Source: Gammaproteobacteria bacterium (GTDB taxonomy: Bacteria > Pseudomonadota > Gammaproteobacteria > Pseudomonadales > Pseudomonadaceae). From it: a DNA stretch of 7,512 nt. The translations under genes were made by a program, and so were the position numbers. The stretch covers positions 1-7,512 of the forward strand of contig JAAZJF010000030.1 of NCBI GenBank assembly GCA_012800475.1, given 5' to 3'. A model generated the notes under the pieces. It saw only the letters and a program-made list of their open reading frames with translations. It had not been told where the DNA came from and ran no database searches. How positions within the stretch are numbered: position 1 is the stretch's first letter; every line of letters starts with the position of its first letter. This document shows positions 6,630 through 7,512 of the stretch, piece after piece.

Positions 6630-7512
6630 GATTGGAATACCACGCCACTGTCATCCACCCAATGCACATAGACTTCATCGTCCCAAGTCGGACGTTTCAC
6701 GTTACGTTCTGAGTTGGCAATAAAGGCCTGCACAATGGTGCCTGAGGCCAATTCAACGTGGTACACCGAGTGCCCGCCTAAATAAGCGATGTCATGCACA
6801 ATGCCCTTGGCCCAGTTGTAATCTTCGTGTTCTAAATCTTCTGGTTTAGTGTAGCTGAGCAACAGCTTTTCTGGGCGCAACGCAAAGGTCACCCGCTTGT
6901 TTTCTGCCAAACTGGTAATACCGTGACCGATATAAATGGGTCGCTCAAGCTTAGGGCAGATAATCACTGCATGGTCCGAGTCATCGGCAATAATTTCACC
7001 ATCAAACAAGTTCACGTTGCCAATAAACTCACAGACCAAACGACTGGCTGGCGTCTCATAAATATCCATCGGGCTGCCCACTTGCGCAATCCAGCCTTGG
7101 TGCATAATGGCAATACGCTCCGCCATGGTCATGGCTTCTTCTTGGTCGTGGGTGACCATCACACAGGTCACACCGACGCGCTCAATGATTTCCACCAACT
7201 CCAACTGCATTTGCGAGCGCAGCTTTTTATCCAAAGCACCCATGGGCTCATCGAGCAGCAATAATTTAGGACGCTTGGCCAATGATCGGGCTAAAGCCAC
7301 ACGCTGACGCTGGCCGCCGGAGAGCTGGTGAGGCTTGCGCTTGGCATATTGCGTCATATGCACCAGCTTGAGCATTTCCTCAACACGTTGCGCAATCTCT
7401 TCTTTACCCAGGCTGTCTTGCTTTAAACCAAAGGCAATATTTTGCTCAACCGTCATATGCGGAAATAACGCATAGGACTGGAACATCATATTAATCGGGC
7501 GCTCATAGGGCG
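6626..7512 (-). CDS. potG: Polyamine ABC transporter ATP-binding protein PotG (5' end beyond the window)
   Basis: The ATPase that powers polyamine import through PotH and PotI at the inner face of the inner membrane. The frame stays open to the right edge, reading PYERPIN before the internal MMFQSYALFP, so this is the C-terminal 294 residues. The Walker A loop and about 80 N-terminal residues of a usual 375-385 aa protein lie outside. Counting from MMF: Q-loop Gln4, ABC signature LSGGQ (56-60), Walker B LLLLDE (76-81), D-loop GALDKKL (84-90) and switch His114 (VTHDQEEAMTMAERIAIM). A C-terminal TOBE-type regulatory region with RPEK (205-208) follows. The DEPMGALDKKLR and ERVGVTCVMVTHDQ wording is characteristic of PotG rather than sugar or sulfate ATPases. 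Its TGA stop overlaps the potH start as ATGA. SpuF is the P. aeruginosa counterpart. All catalytic motifs visible in this part are intact. Confidence 0.95.
   Translation of the reverse strand, partial: PYERPINMMFQSYALFPHMTVEQNIAFGLKQDSLGKEEIAQRVEEMLKLVHMTQYAKRKPHQLSGGQRQRVALARSLAKRPKLLLLDEPMGALDKKLRSQMQLELVEIIERVGVTCVMVTHDQEEAMTMAERIAIMHQGWIAQVGSPMDIYETPASRLVCEFIGNVNLFDGEIIADDSDHAVIICPKLERPIYIGHGITSLAENKRVTFALRPEKLLLSYTKPEDLEHEDYNWAKGIVHDIAYLGGHSVYHVELASGTIVQAFIANSERNVKRPTWDDEVYVHWVDDSGVVFQS

Noticed and set aside
7487..7489. Start of potG at the internal MMF methionine
   Set aside because: The frame stays open to the window edge and encodes PYERPIN, the usual residues just before MMFQSYALFP in PotG proteins. 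The true start with Walker A must lie beyond the window.
1..7512. Mobile element, CRISPR array, tRNA, toxin-antitoxin or defence genes
   Set aside because: No transposase or integrase motifs, no spaced direct repeats, no tRNA-like cloverleaf and no defence domains were seen. The five real genes account for nearly all of the window.

Overview
The window looks like ordinary chromosome from a gammaproteobacterium, most likely in or near the Pseudomonadaceae but with only moderate G+C. This rests on three things: the PotG/PotH/PotI-type polyamine transporter, the Gram-negative-type periplasmic acylase, and the resemblance to the Pseudomonas aeruginosa spu polyamine region, where (from memory) an acylase gene (PA0305/hacB) lies next to spuH. 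The taxon is inferred; there is no rRNA or other marker gene here. No mobile element, CRISPR array, tRNA or phage signature was seen.

Layout. Two genes point right. Positions 96-2501 encode a complete penicillin-acylase-family Ntn hydrolase (801 aa) with a membrane-targeting N-terminus and all the expected active-site residues. After a 253-base gap that holds a perfect 13-bp inverted repeat and a weak candidate promoter, positions 2755-4803 encode an LtaS/OpgB-like alkaline-phosphatase-superfamily membrane enzyme (682 aa). A strong bidirectional Rho-independent terminator (4821-4862) separates these from three genes pointing left. Read in transcription order these are potG (ATPase, 5' end cut by the window edge), potH and potI (the two permease subunits). 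Consecutive genes are joined by 4-base ATGA stop/start overlaps.

How the genes work together. potG, potH and potI make the inner-membrane part of a polyamine importer; the periplasmic binding protein (PotF type) would be expected beyond the right edge. The two right-pointing genes both encode cell-envelope enzymes, but nothing in the sequence links them functionally to each other or to polyamine uptake. The acylase could act on N-acyl-homoserine lactones or other acyl amides; its substrate cannot be read from the sequence. I found no convincing undescribed system. The items most worth checking are the acylase's substrate and genomic context, the unexplained hairpin after it, and the substrate of the LtaS-like enzyme.
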